This document shows, piece by piece, positions 1 through 8,468 of a stretch of 42,997 bases of DNA (positions are counted from its first letter, which is position 1; the number at the start of each line of letters is the position of its first letter). The notes under the pieces are model-generated. The model was not told where the DNA came from, searched no databases, and saw nothing but the letters and a program-made list of their open reading frames with translations. The DNA is from Acidimicrobiaceae bacterium (lineage in GTDB: Bacteria; Actinomycetota; Acidimicrobiia; Acidimicrobiales; Aldehydirespiratoraceae): positions 1-42,997 of the forward strand of contig VXYK01000001.1 in NCBI GenBank assembly GCA_009845995.1. Direction: 5' to 3'. Made by a program: the position numbers and the translations under genes.

Positions 1-27
1 GACCCACCACACCGACACCAGCAACCC

Positions 28-417
28 TCAATCCCACGTTAACGCGAAGGACCAACAACTTTCTACCGACTCCCATCTCCAACCATAAACAGGCCACGGC
101 CCTATCACCCATCGGGGTTCTGGTTCCGCGTCAGGGAAATAGCGCCAAGTTTCATAATCGACTATTTTGTAAACATAGTTCCAGTCTGGCACGCAAATAC
201 GTTGGCGCTCCCTCAATACAACGTTGGGCAAGTGGCCAGGGTCCGCGGAAGCTGGCTCGACTTCCAGAGTCGAGATTATGGGAAGGTCTGGCGTGTTCGG
301 GGCGAGCGCTAGCGTTGTTGCGAGGACAATCGCCGCGAGGGGAACGGTAAGCACCTTCTTCAACACACCCGCTCTTCTGTGTCGGTTAACTGCTTCGGGG
401 ACATCGGGCTGATTCAT
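28..417 (-). CDS. Secreted Trp/Tyr-rich hypothetical protein
   Basis: A 129-residue protein I do not recognise. The chosen ATG is preceded by CAGGAGAG about ten bases upstream, so the longer open frame reaching position 600 is probably not translated. Residues 1-20 are polar and basic (RHRR, KK), followed by a hydrophobic stretch of about 17 residues (VPLAAIVLATTLALA) and a small-residue stretch ending in PASADP, which fits a Sec signal peptide. The mature part of roughly 70 residues is rich in Trp and Tyr, has only two cysteines (one in RICVPDW, one in ESCWSF) that could pair in a disulfide, and ends in FALTWD. It reads away from the palindromic region and the broken recombinase, and its ribosome-binding site lies just downstream of palindrome A. 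Function unknown; an exported small structural or envelope protein is only a guess. Confidence 0.6.
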   Translation of the reverse strand: MNQPDVPEAVNRHRRAGVLKKVLTVPLAAIVLATTLALAPNTPDLPIISTLEVEPASADPGHLPNVVLRERQRICVPDWNYVYKIVDYETWRYFPDAEPEPRWVIGPWPVYGWRWESVESCWSFALTWD

Positions 418-432
418 TGTTTGGACTCTCCT

Positions 433-476
433 GGTTCTACACGACGGATATCTGCCGTTATTCGTCATGTAGAACC
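433..476. repeat. Palindrome A (19-bp arms around a 6-bp centre)
   Basis: The left arm GGTTCTACACGACGGATAT and the reverse complement of the right arm TTATTCGTCATGTAGAACC match at 16 of 19 positions, with the centre CTGCCG. The outer eight bases (GGTTCTAC / GTAGAACC) pair perfectly. The element sits directly upstream of the ribosome-binding site of the leftward secreted-protein gene. The inner ...AT-N6-TTAT... layout resembles core sites of tyrosine recombinases; it could equally be an operator or an RNA hairpin in the leader. Confidence 0.7.
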
Positions 477-774
477 GGGACCGCCGAGACTCCGGACCCG
501 GCGATGCTCGGCTCGAAACCTGTGCTCGGAATGGGTTTTCAGTGAGTGTCAACGCGGGCCGCGTCACCCGACGGTGACCCGCAAACGCTGGTTCAGTCAC
601 CCGGAGCGATTCGATGTGCTCCCTAGATCTCGTTGATCACGACCGTCGAGTGCTCCCTCCAAAAGAAACCCTGTGTTTGATCCGCCCGCTATCTGTCCAG
701 GTAAACCGAGCAATCGACGAGATGGGACCGGGCACGCGCCAGCAACGAGACCAACAAAGACTTGACAACAACTC
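477..774. other. Non-coding segment between two related palindromes
   Basis: No convincing gene is seen here. Open frames that cross the segment lack a good ribosome-binding site and family features. The segment is bounded by palindromes A and B, whose 6-bp centres are reverse complements of each other. It becomes AT-richer toward its right end and carries TTGACA at 762-767, close to palindrome B. It may be a regulatory segment, or one that can be inverted by recombination between the flanking sites. Confidence 0.4.
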
Positions 775-790
775 GAAGCTACGTTACGAA
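762..790 (+). promoter_or_regulatory. Possible promoter overlapping palindrome B
   Basis: A perfect -35 hexamer TTGACA (762-767) is followed 17 bases later by TACGAA (785-790), a weak -10 match that lies inside palindrome B. It would read rightward toward the recombinase remnant. The -35 is convincing; the -10 is poor. Confidence 0.3.
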
Positions 791-812
791 TAACGGCAGT
801 TATTCATCATGT
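781..812. repeat. Palindrome B, inverted relative of palindrome A
   Basis: ACGAATAAC and GTTATTCATCATGTA flank the centre, giving GAATAA-CGGCAG-TTATTC, with imperfect pairing for several further bases on each side. The 14 bases at 786-799 (ACGAATAACGGCAG) are the exact reverse complement of 452-465 inside palindrome A. The right arm is also a 13/14 direct match to the right arm of A (TTATTCgTCATGTA versus TTATTCaTCATGTA). It lies about 120 bases upstream of the recombinase remnant. Confidence 0.65.
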
Positions 813-929
813 ATTGCTCATATGTTTGTTATAGCTGCGTGTGATTCCGCACAGAATGACGTACGATGCGGTGCTTGACCGCGTGGAGTCACTTGGTCAT
901 GGATCGGATGTCAGGTAGTTCTGCACAAC

Positions 930-1956
930 ATGACCGAATCAGAAAATGCGGCACATACGACCACCGCCGCGCATGATCTCAAGACCGACGCAGACATTGA
1001 GGCCGAGGAGATCTTGATCGCCCAACACAAAGCGGCGGCGCTCGCGAAAAACACGCAAAAGACCTATGGCACGGGGTGGAGAAACTGGAGCAAGTGGGCC
1101 TCTGACAACGGCCATACAGATTTGCCCGCAGACCCCGAGCACCTCCAGGCTTGGCTGATCACGATGGTCCGCCAGAAAATGAAACCCACCACCATTGGCA
1201 CCTACCTCGCCGCGGTCGGTAGGTAACCGACACAGTTCGCTTCCGGGCCCCAACCCGGCACAAGATCCCGAAGTTCGCCAATTGCTCGCCGGGTTGAACC
1301 GAACCTCCCTCAAGGAAGAAGGCCCGCCCCGACAAGCAGCACCCCTTCGGTGAAGCGACATCGAACACATCATCGACACCGCCCACATCCCCAGACGCAA
1401 CCAACCCGGAGGACGAGTTGAGACCGACGAGCAGGCCCAACAACGCGCCCTCACCGACATCGCCATGATCGCCCTCGCCCACGACGCCGCCCTGCGCAGC
1501 AGCGAACTACTGGCACTCCGCTGGGGAGACATCGAAACGCCACAAGAAAACGGAATCAACATTGTCAGAATCCGTTGGTCGAAAACCGATCAAAAAGCGC
1601 AAGGCGCAGTCGCTCCCATGTCAGATTTCACAGCACAGGCGATCACCCGCATCAAGCCGATCAACGCCAACCCCCGCGGCCGGATCTTCGACATGTCGCC
1701 CAGCACCCTCGCTCGCCGCATAAGAGCAGCGGCAGAAGCTGCCGGACTCGACCATGCCAACATCACCAGCCATTCACCCCGTTTGGGCATAGCCCAAGAC
1801 CTGGCAGCCGCCGGTGTGCCCATGCCCGGCCTGATGCAAGCAGGACGCTGGAAATCTCCCGCAACCGCTGTCCGCTACACCGAACACCTCTCAGCGTCGG
1901 ACACACCCGCGGCACAATACCTCAAAACCCAGCATTACCGAGGCAAGGCCGCGTAA
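930..1956 (+). pseudogene. Tyrosine recombinase/integrase, broken
   Basis: The first 98 codons (930-1226) encode a SAM-like core-binding domain typical of tyrosine recombinases, including KNTQKTYGTGWRNWSKWA and ITMVRQKMKPTTIGTYLAAVG. The frame then shifts near 1217-1228: the continuation NRHSSLPGPNPAQDPEVRQL is in the next frame. That frame carries an in-frame TGA at 1351-1353 where Arg or a similar residue is expected. The catalytic domain resumes and is intact to 1956: Arg in ALRSSELLALRW, Lys in SKTDQ, H-x-x-R in HSPRLG, then GRW and the nucleophile Tyr in VRYTEH. Two independent lesions suggest a decayed gene rather than one sequencing slip. The 3' end overlaps the 3' end of mnmA on the opposite strand by 22 bases. 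No other phage or transposon gene is nearby. Confidence 0.8.
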
Positions 1957-3020
1957 GCGTCGCGGGTGGCGATGCCTCCGCCGATCACCAAGTCGTCGCG
2001 GTAGGCGACAACGCTCTGACCGGGGGCGATCCGGCGATGCTCGCTGCGCCACCTCACGAATCCGTTGACAACTTCGCCACGAGCGGGCTTGCCGTGAGCC
2101 GAACACTGCAACTCCACCTCGCCGGCGACTGCTTCACCGGTCCACACCCACGATTCGAGTGGGGTCACCTCAACCAGCCGGTCCTCAGCTGTTCCCACGG
2201 TGACCGTCGACGACTTCGGGTCCACGTCGATCACGTAATGCGGATCGGTGCCTCCAGCAAGACCCAGGCCTTTGCGCTGCCCGACCGTCACCAACTCGAC
2301 CGAATCCACCCTGCCTACCGTGACCCCCTGGCGATCAATCACAACCCCCGGCTTCAAACCGATCCGATTACCAAGAAACACCTCCCGGCCATGCTGATTG
2401 GTGATGAAGCAGACATCCTGACTCTCGGGCTTCGTAGCGGTACGAAGACCGAGGTCAGCCGCGATCTTGCGCACCTCGGCCTTGGTCATGTGTCCAAGCG
2501 GAAGCAGCAGACGCCTCAACACAGCTTCATCGAGCATGTGCAGCACGTAGGACTGATCCTTGGCAGTATCGGCGCCTCGTCCGATTCGCAGCCCATCCGC
2601 AGTTGCGACAACACGTGCATGGTGGCCGGTGGCGATCGTCGAGAAGCCGAGCGCGTCGGCACGGCGCAGCAAACGATCAAACTTCAGATGTCGATTGCAC
2701 TCAATGCACGGATTCGGGGTACGACCCGCCGCGTGATCCGCCACATACGGGCCGACCACATCGCGTTCAAAATCGTCACCGAAATTGAAGACATGGTGCT
2801 CAACACCGAGCCGGTCGGCGACGCGGCGAGCGTCATCGACATCGGAAACTGCGCAACAACCCGTGTCACTCGGCCCGCCCCACAGTTTCATGGTGACACC
2901 CACCACCTCGTAGCCGGCCTCCAACAGAAGAGCGGCCGCGACCGAGGAATCAACCCCGCCCGACATGGCGACCATGACAGGTCCCCCATGATTCGGGGCC
3001 GAAGTTGAGTCCATCGACAT
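1935..3020 (-). CDS. mnmA: tRNA-specific 2-thiouridylase MnmA
   Basis: MnmA activates U34 of Lys, Glu and Gln tRNAs with ATP and inserts sulfur to give 2-thiouridine. The N-terminus has the PP-loop SGGVDSSVAAALL. NPCIECN holds the first catalytic cysteine and SQDVCFI the second, both at the expected spacing. The TGHHAR, KDQSYVLHML, VTVGQRKGLG and Y-V-I-D-V-D segments are typical of the family, and length (about 361 residues) is normal. I chose the ATG at 3020; a GTG at 3050 would overlap the end of the upstream cysteine desulfurase gene, and neither has a strong ribosome-binding site. It follows the desulfurase on the same strand, so the sulfur donor and the thiolase are probably co-transcribed. 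Its 3' end overlaps the recombinase remnant. Confidence 0.95.
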   Translation of the reverse strand: MSMDSTSAPNHGGPVMVAMSGGVDSSVAAALLLEAGYEVVGVTMKLWGGPSDTGCCAVSDVDDARRVADRLGVEHHVFNFGDDFERDVVGPYVADHAAGRTPNPCIECNRHLKFDRLLRRADALGFSTIATGHHARVVATADGLRIGRGADTAKDQSYVLHMLDEAVLRRLLLPLGHMTKAEVRKIAADLGLRTATKPESQDVCFITNQHGREVFLGNRIGLKPGVVIDRQGVTVGRVDSVELVTVGQRKGLGLAGGTDPHYVIDVDPKSSTVTVGTAEDRLVEVTPLESWVWTGEAVAGEVELQCSAHGKPARGEVVNGFVRWRSEHRRIAPGQSVVAYRDDLVIGGGIATRDAYAALPR

Positions 3021-3039
3021 AGAAGCCAGCGTAGGGCCT

Positions 3040-4200
3040 CTAGCCGCCACCGTGACTGAGTAAGCGTTCGACAGCAGGAGGAATAATCTCCAGCGCAGCC
3101 TCTATGTCACCCGGCGTCGACGAATGGCCCAGCGACAAGCGCAGCGATCCGACAGCAAGCTCGCGTGGCACCCCCATCGCCGCGAGCACATGGGAAGGAT
3201 CTTGGGCGCCGCTCGAACAACTCGACGCCGCCGAAGCACGCAGTCCCTGCGCATCAAGGAGGAACAGCAGCGCTTCGGCCTCAACCCCGTCCAAACAAAG
3301 ATGGGCGATCCCCGCGGCAACCCCGGAGTCATGACCCTTGCCGAGCAGGGTCGGCACCACCACAGAACCGAGCCGGTCGACAAGGCCATCGACCAACCGG
3401 TCGCGAAGCTCTCGAAGACGCACAACCTCGCTGGGGCGCCGCTCCACGGTGGCCTTGACCGCAGCGGCGAAAGCTGCAGCGCCGGCAACATCGGGGGTGC
3501 CCGCACGGCGGCCGCGTTCTTGCCCTCCGCCCAGAATCTGGGCTTCGAGTTCAATCCCAGAGCGAACGAACAGCACTCCCGTGCCGATGGGACCGCCCAC
3601 CTTGTGCCCCGTTATCGACACCATGTCGACATCTGCGACCGCAGCGGCAAGGTCTATCCAGGAAAGAGCCTGCACTGCGTCTGTATGGAAGAGCGCCCCA
3701 GGGGCGTGCTCTCGAACCACCTGCGCCAGCGCCGGTAGATCATTGATGGCTCCGGTCTCATTGTTGACCGCGATGATCGAGACGACGCTGACATCGTCGG
3801 TTGCCCCGAGCACGGCGGCCAGAGCCTCCGGTCTGACACGTCCCATGGAGTCGAGCCCCACGGTCACCCCGCCGGCGTGCTCGACAGGTTCAAGGACGGC
3901 ATGATGCTCCCCCGCCGAGCAGACAGCCGTACCTCCACGAGCTGCCAGAACTCCGCGCACGGCCAGGTTGTCGGCTTCAGAGCCGCCGCTCGTGAACACC
4001 ACCTCCGCCGGGTCACGCCCGATCAGCGAGGCGATCAGATCGCGGGCATCGTCGAGTGCACGGCGGGCGTCACGAGCCGCTTTGTGAGCTCCCGTCGGAT
4101 TCGCGTGGTGGGCTTCTGTAGCTGCAGTCCAGGCAGCTTGCGCTTCAGCACGGACCACCGTGCTGGCTGCGTGATCGAGGTAGATCTCCGATGCGGACAC
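3040..4200 (-). CDS. iscS: Cysteine desulfurase (IscS/NifS family)
   Basis: A PLP enzyme that takes sulfur from cysteine as a persulfide for Fe-S clusters and tRNA thiolation. It begins YLDHAASTVVRAEA, has TSGGSEADNLAV and the His of SAGEHHAVLEP, the PLP-binding Lys in SITGHKVGGPIGTG, the GGGQERGRRAGTPDV segment, and the persulfide Cys in ASSCSSGAQDPSHVL. At 386 residues it is a usual length. The start is GTG, preceded by AGGATCAGGTT. mnmA follows immediately, so the product most likely supplies MnmA directly. The 5' end is only 47 bases from the divergent phosphotransferase gene, so the two share a compact promoter region. Confidence 0.95.
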   Translation of the reverse strand: MSASEIYLDHAASTVVRAEAQAAWTAATEAHHANPTGAHKAARDARRALDDARDLIASLIGRDPAEVVFTSGGSEADNLAVRGVLAARGGTAVCSAGEHHAVLEPVEHAGGVTVGLDSMGRVRPEALAAVLGATDDVSVVSIIAVNNETGAINDLPALAQVVREHAPGALFHTDAVQALSWIDLAAAVADVDMVSITGHKVGGPIGTGVLFVRSGIELEAQILGGGQERGRRAGTPDVAGAAAFAAAVKATVERRPSEVVRLRELRDRLVDGLVDRLGSVVVPTLLGKGHDSGVAAGIAHLCLDGVEAEALLFLLDAQGLRASAASSCSSGAQDPSHVLAAMGVPRELAVGSLRLSLGHSSTPGDIEAALEIIPPAVERLLSHGGG

Positions 4201-4247
4201 AACCTGATCCTACGCAACTGTCGCCCGACCGGCTCTATGGTTACCCG

Positions 4248-5264
4248 ATGGTTTCAATCGTCACCGAACCAGCAGAGGTCACCGCTGGTTGGCTGAGTGA
4301 AGTACTCAACGTCCGCGTCAAGGAGATCACCGCGCACCAACCGATCGGGACCGGCCAGATGTCGAGGAACTTCCGGTTCGAGTTCATCGCCGACGGGTTG
4401 TCGAGTGTCGTGTTGAAAGTGCCGGCCGAAGACAAATCACTACGGGAACTCGCCGCCACCGTCTACGAGCGAGAGGTGCGTTTCTACGCGGACTTGGCCT
4501 CCTTACTGCCTTGTCGCACGCCGGCGTGCTTCTTCGCGGCGATCACTCAGTCGGGAGGAGATTTCACACTGGTTCTCGAAGATCTGGCACCCGCTCAACA
4601 AGGCGACCAAATCGCCGGTTGCACACCGGCGCAAGCCGGTCTGGCACTCAAGAATTTGGCGCTGTTGCACGCGCCGACCTGGAACGATTCTGAATTGACC
4701 GCTCACCTCGCGCCAGCGCCCCAGGACAACTCGATCCTCGGCGAGATATATCCGCTAGCGCACACCCAGTTCATGGAGCGCTACAGCACTCGTCTCATGG
4801 ACCACACAGCCGATGTCCTCGAAGCGCTCGTACCACACGTCGTGGCCTGGCTCAACGGAACCCACGACCCGTTCACCTTGACCCACGCCGATTATCGACT
4901 CGACAACCTGCTTTTCACCGCCGACTCGGCCGCAGCAGTCGACTGGCAAACGATCAGGATCGGCAGCCCGGGACAGGACGTTGCCTACTTCCTGGGCAAC
5001 AGCCTTCCCATCGAAACCCGCCGGGAAAACGAGGACACGCTTCTTAAGGCTTATCTCGACGCGCTATTCGACTACGGCGTGACAGGCTACGACCTGGATC
5101 AACTCAAAGCCGATTGCGTTCTCGGCGCTTGGTCGGGCCCCTTCACCGCAGTCCTCGGTGCCTTCGCCGCAACCGACACCGAGCGAGGCGACGAAATGTT
5201 CATCGTCATGGCCGACCGCTCCGCCGCCCAAATCCTGGACCAAGGCGGCCGCCCCTACCTCTAA
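4248..5264 (+). CDS. Kinase-like phosphotransferase (APH/CHK-type fold)
   Basis: A 338-residue protein of the aminoglycoside-phosphotransferase-like kinase superfamily. The N-lobe contains GTGQMSRNFRFEF (nucleotide loop) and VVLKVP (Lys), then YEREVRFYADLA and FTLVLEDLAP (hinge). The catalytic loop is THADYRLDNLLF (Asp and Asn), followed by AAAVDWQTIRIGSPGQDVAYFL, the metal-binding Asp region. In actinobacteria such proteins often sit near acyl-CoA or steroid genes and act on unknown small molecules; the substrate here cannot be told. I chose the ATG of MVSIVTEPAEV; an upstream start at 4191 would run into the divergent iscS. It is followed 31 bases later by an SRPBCC gene. Confidence 0.8.
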   Translation: MVSIVTEPAEVTAGWLSEVLNVRVKEITAHQPIGTGQMSRNFRFEFIADGLSSVVLKVPAEDKSLRELAATVYEREVRFYADLASLLPCRTPACFFAAITQSGGDFTLVLEDLAPAQQGDQIAGCTPAQAGLALKNLALLHAPTWNDSELTAHLAPAPQDNSILGEIYPLAHTQFMERYSTRLMDHTADVLEALVPHVVAWLNGTHDPFTLTHADYRLDNLLFTADSAAAVDWQTIRIGSPGQDVAYFLGNSLPIETRRENEDTLLKAYLDALFDYGVTGYDLDQLKADCVLGAWSGPFTAVLGAFAATDTERGDEMFIVMADRSAAQILDQGGRPYL

Positions 5265-5295
5265 TGCCGACTTCCGTTTCTCCTAAACTTGGGGT

Positions 5296-5727
5296 GTGGC
5301 ACACATCAGGGTGGAGACGGAACTCGCGGCGGGGGTTGAAGAGGTGTGGGAGGACATCTGCGACATCGCCTCGCATGTGGAGTGGATGCACGATGCGGAG
5401 TCCATCGTCTTCACCTCCGACCAACGCCAGGGTTTCGGCACCACCTTCGACTGCTTGACAAAGATCGGCCCGATCCGGCTGACCGACCGCATGGAAATCA
5501 CCGAATGGACCGACCAAGAGGCCATCGGGGTACGCCACGTGGGGTTAGTCACCGGCGAGGGACGATTCACCCTCACCGCAACCGGCGACAACAGGACCCG
5601 CTTCGTCTGGGCCGAAACCCTTCATTTCCCTTGGTGGCTCGGCGGACGAATCGGCAGTTGGTTCGGCAAACCGATACTCCGCCGAGTCTGGCGCCGGAAC
5701 CTGCAACTTCTCCAGGCCCGCTTCTAA
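5296..5727 (+). CDS. SRPBCC / polyketide cyclase-like lipid-binding protein
   Basis: A 143-residue protein with the START-like (SRPBCC) pattern: an opening strand IRVETELAAGVEEVWEDICD, helix and strand with HVEWMHDAESIVF, GFGTTFDC, ITEWTDQEAIGVRHVG, then a long C-terminal helix rich in Arg and Trp (GSWFGKPILRRVWRRNL). The fold makes a hydrophobic pocket for lipids or steroids; no catalytic site is evident. The start is GTG. It is close behind the phosphotransferase and convergent with the rhomboid gene, leaving only four bases between them. Confidence 0.75.
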   Translation: MAHIRVETELAAGVEEVWEDICDIASHVEWMHDAESIVFTSDQRQGFGTTFDCLTKIGPIRLTDRMEITEWTDQEAIGVRHVGLVTGEGRFTLTATGDNRTRFVWAETLHFPWWLGGRIGSWFGKPILRRVWRRNLQLLQARF

Positions 5728-5731
5728 GCAA

Positions 5732-6550
5732 CTAGATCAAAGGGTTGGCAGCCAATTGCAGGCTGAGCACCACAAGCAGAGCTCCAAGCGCAACCGCAGC
5801 ACCGACAGCCACCGAATTGGGGGTGTTGGCACGCTTCGACGAGACATAGATCAAACCGATCACTCCCCCGGCGATCAGACCGCCGACGTGACCACCGACC
5901 GAGATCCTTGAGACGGCGAAGGTCAGAAATAGATTCAGCGCCAGAACCGGCCCCAAACCGGTTGCCCAAATGCTGATTCCAACCGATCGTTGGACAATGG
6001 CCATCGCTCCGAAGAGACCGAAGATGCCACCCGAAGCCCCCACGGCGACCGCACTCGGTTCCAGCAACAGAACGCCCAGCGACCCACCGAGAAGCGACAC
6101 GAAGTACAACGCCGCATAGCGCGGCCTGCCCAAGAATTGCTCCAGCGACTTGCCCATGATCCACAGCGCAAAACAGTTGAAACCGAGATGGAAGACGCCG
6201 TCGTGGAGAAAGCCGGACGTCACGATCCGGTACCACTCCCCGTCGGCCACGAGCGGTCCCCAGAGGGCATAATCCACAAAGAAATTCGTGCCTTGAACTG
6301 TTGAAGCAAACCAGATCGCCACGTTGAACGCGACCAGAACGGTGGTCAGCACCGGCGAGAACACCAGCGGACCCGTCACCACTCGCTGGCTTTTCGTCGC
6401 CACACACTCCGGGCAATGGAAGCCGACCGAGGCCACATTCATGCAATCAGCACAGATCGGACGGTCACATCTCTGACAGATGACCCCCGCCCGGCGACCT
6501 GAGTGTCGGTAGCAACTGACGACCGCTGAAGGGTCCGACTGTGTAGTCAC
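5732..6550 (-). CDS. Rhomboid-family intramembrane serine protease with N-terminal zinc finger
   Basis: The N-terminus carries a B-box-like zinc finger (CYRHSGRRAGVICQRCDRP, then ICADCM and FHCPECV), followed by about six transmembrane helices. The rhomboid signature is present: the HLGFNCFALW helix, nucleophile Ser in VGASGGIFGLFGAM, and the catalytic His in VGGHVGGLIAGG. Rhomboids cleave transmembrane segments inside the bilayer. The zinc finger plus rhomboid layout is common in actinobacteria. I chose the GTG of MTTQSDPSAVV; the open frame extends further upstream but would overlap the divergent glycosidase. Length is 272 residues. Confidence 0.88.
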   Translation of the reverse strand: MTTQSDPSAVVSCYRHSGRRAGVICQRCDRPICADCMNVASVGFHCPECVATKSQRVVTGPLVFSPVLTTVLVAFNVAIWFASTVQGTNFFVDYALWGPLVADGEWYRIVTSGFLHDGVFHLGFNCFALWIMGKSLEQFLGRPRYAALYFVSLLGGSLGVLLLEPSAVAVGASGGIFGLFGAMAIVQRSVGISIWATGLGPVLALNLFLTFAVSRISVGGHVGGLIAGGVIGLIYVSSKRANTPNSVAVGAAVALGALLVVLSLQLAANPLI

Positions 6551-6650
6551 ACACACGAAGCTACCGTTGCCAACCCCAACAGCGATAGCTTCGGAGGCCG
6601 TGAACCGCTCGCGTGAACGACCGGCCGATTTGCTCGAAGATTCTGGTGTC

Positions 6651-8468
6651 GTGCCCATCGAGAGCCACACTGTGCCAATCGAAGACCATTCCGTGCTGAG
6701 CGATCAACGCTGCGCCGCGCTGGTCACACCGAACGCCCGAATCACCTGGCTGTGCGTTCCCCGAATCGACTCTCCCGCGCTCTTCGCGGAACTGCTCGAC
6801 GGCCCCGAAGCCGGCCATTTCTCAATCACACCGCTGCGCGACGACGCCGACACAAAGCCCACTCAGACCTACCTCGGCAGCACTTTGGTTCTGCAAACCT
6901 TCTGGCCGACGCTGCGCGTTACCGATTACCTCGACTGCTCCGACGGCCAACCCCACGAGACAGCCGGGAGGACCCAACTGATCCGCCACATCGAAGGCAC
7001 CGGGCAGGCTCGCGTAGTGTTCGCTCCCAGACTCGACTTCGGTCGGTTTCGGACCCGGATCCAAATCCGAGATGGAGGACTGGAAGTGGCCAACGCCGCG
7101 AATCTGCTGCTAGAGGCTGACGGCGTGGACTGGATGATTGAAGACCATGGCATGCACCAAACCGCTGTGGCCGAAATTGACCTCAACAAGGGACCGGTCA
7201 CTCTTGAGATGCTCTACGGCGCGACATCGCCGGGCGCAATCCGACCATCAGAGTTAGAACGCCGTGAGCAGACCGCACGCTTCTGGAGCGACTGGGCTGA
7301 CCGACTTCAAGTTCCCGATGTTGAACCCGAGTCGGTGTGCCGCTCGGCGCTCACCTTGAAAGCCCTCTGCTACGGACCCACCGGGGCGATTCTTGCAGCG
7401 GCAACTACAAGCCTTCCAGAGTTCATCGGCGGCGTCCGCAACTGGGACTACCGCTATTGTTGGATCCGCGACGCTGCGATGTCAGCCAGCGCTCTCACCA
7501 GACTGGGTTCAACCACCGAAGCCGTCGACCTGCTCGACTGGCTCTTGGCAGTAATCGAAACCAACGACGTCAACCCCGATCAGCTTGCGCCGCTCTACAC
7601 GGTGGAGGGTCAGCCCCTGCCACCCGAGGAAACGATCGAAGAGCTGTCGGGCTACGCGAATTCGCGTCCGGTACGGGTAGGCAACGCCGCGTGCGATCAA
7701 CTGCAACTTGACGTCTTCGGTTCCGTCTCGGAGTTGATCCATCAACTCGCCAGCGCCAACGGTGCGCTCCCGGCGAAGTACTGGAGGTTGCTTGAGAACC
7801 TCGTTGAAGCGGTCGAACAACGATGGATGGAACCCGATCAAGGGATGTGGGAAATCCGTTCGGCCCCGCGGCACCACACCAACTCAAAGTTGATGTGCTG
7901 GTTGACAGTTGACAGAGCCGTTCGAACCGGCCCTTACGTTGACGACGGCGACCGCCCGCACTGGATCGACCTACGCGAGCGGATCCGTGATGACATTCTG
8001 GCGAACGGCTGGAACGATCAAGTCGGCGCCTTCACCACCGCCTACGACGGCACGGACCTCGACGCTTCGGTCCTGGCAATCGGTCTCTTCGGGCTGATCG
8101 AGCGCGACGATCCCCGGTTCGCGGCAACGGTTGCTGCGGTCGAAAAATCGCTGCGTCACAACGAAACCTTGTACCGCTACAAACACGATGACGGAATCTC
8201 AGGTGCAGAAGGCGGTTTCAATCTCATGACCAGTTGGCTCATAGACGCCAAGATCGCTATCGGCGATCTCGACGAAGCGCGAGCTCTATTCGAGTCATAC
8301 ATCGCCCTAGCCGGTCCTACCGGGTTGATCCCCGAAGAAGTCGACCCGACGACGCAACAAGGTCTCGGCAACCACCCTCAGGCTTACTCTCACCTCGGAT
8401 TGATCAACAACGCCTGCAACCTCGCTCAAGCGGGCGCAACCGCAGGCCACCCGAGCAAGGACCCCTAG
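6651..8468 (+). CDS. Glycoside hydrolase family 15 (glucoamylase/trehalase type)
   Basis: About 605 residues. The N-terminal beta domain begins PIEDHSVLSDQRCAALV and has WLCVPRIDSPALFAELLD. The catalytic (alpha/alpha)6 barrel shows GGVRNWDYRYCWIRDAAM (family signature with the general-acid region), NAACDQLQLDVFGSV, and the C-terminal IPEEVDPTTQQGLGNHPQAY, whose Glu is the expected catalytic base. Members hydrolyse terminal alpha-glucosidic bonds of glucans or trehalose; the sequence alone does not decide which. No signal peptide, so it acts in the cytoplasm, perhaps on storage glycogen or trehalose. The start is uncertain: GTG 6651 fits the family N-terminus, while GTG 6600 and TTG 6567 are also open. 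The first 14 codons hold a seven-residue near-duplication (VPIESHT, VPIEDHS). Confidence 0.87.
   Translation: MPIESHTVPIEDHSVLSDQRCAALVTPNARITWLCVPRIDSPALFAELLDGPEAGHFSITPLRDDADTKPTQTYLGSTLVLQTFWPTLRVTDYLDCSDGQPHETAGRTQLIRHIEGTGQARVVFAPRLDFGRFRTRIQIRDGGLEVANAANLLLEADGVDWMIEDHGMHQTAVAEIDLNKGPVTLEMLYGATSPGAIRPSELERREQTARFWSDWADRLQVPDVEPESVCRSALTLKALCYGPTGAILAAATTSLPEFIGGVRNWDYRYCWIRDAAMSASALTRLGSTTEAVDLLDWLLAVIETNDVNPDQLAPLYTVEGQPLPPEETIEELSGYANSRPVRVGNAACDQLQLDVFGSVSELIHQLASANGALPAKYWRLLENLVEAVEQRWMEPDQGMWEIRSAPRHHTNSKLMCWLTVDRAVRTGPYVDDGDRPHWIDLRERIRDDILANGWNDQVGAFTTAYDGTDLDASVLAIGLFGLIERDDPRFAATVAAVEKSLRHNETLYRYKHDDGISGAEGGFNLMTSWLIDAKIAIGDLDEARALFESYIALAGPTGLIPEEVDPTTQQGLGNHPQAYSHLGLINNACNLAQAGATAGHPSKDP

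Noticed and set aside
1..1956. A prophage or integrative element
   Set aside because: Only one broken recombinase and no structural, replication, transfer or cargo genes; no tRNA next to it to serve as an insertion site.
1575..3008. Long open frame of 477 codons on the plus strand
   Set aside because: It runs antisense to mnmA, whose motifs are unmistakable; the product has no family features and a composition typical of an antisense shadow.
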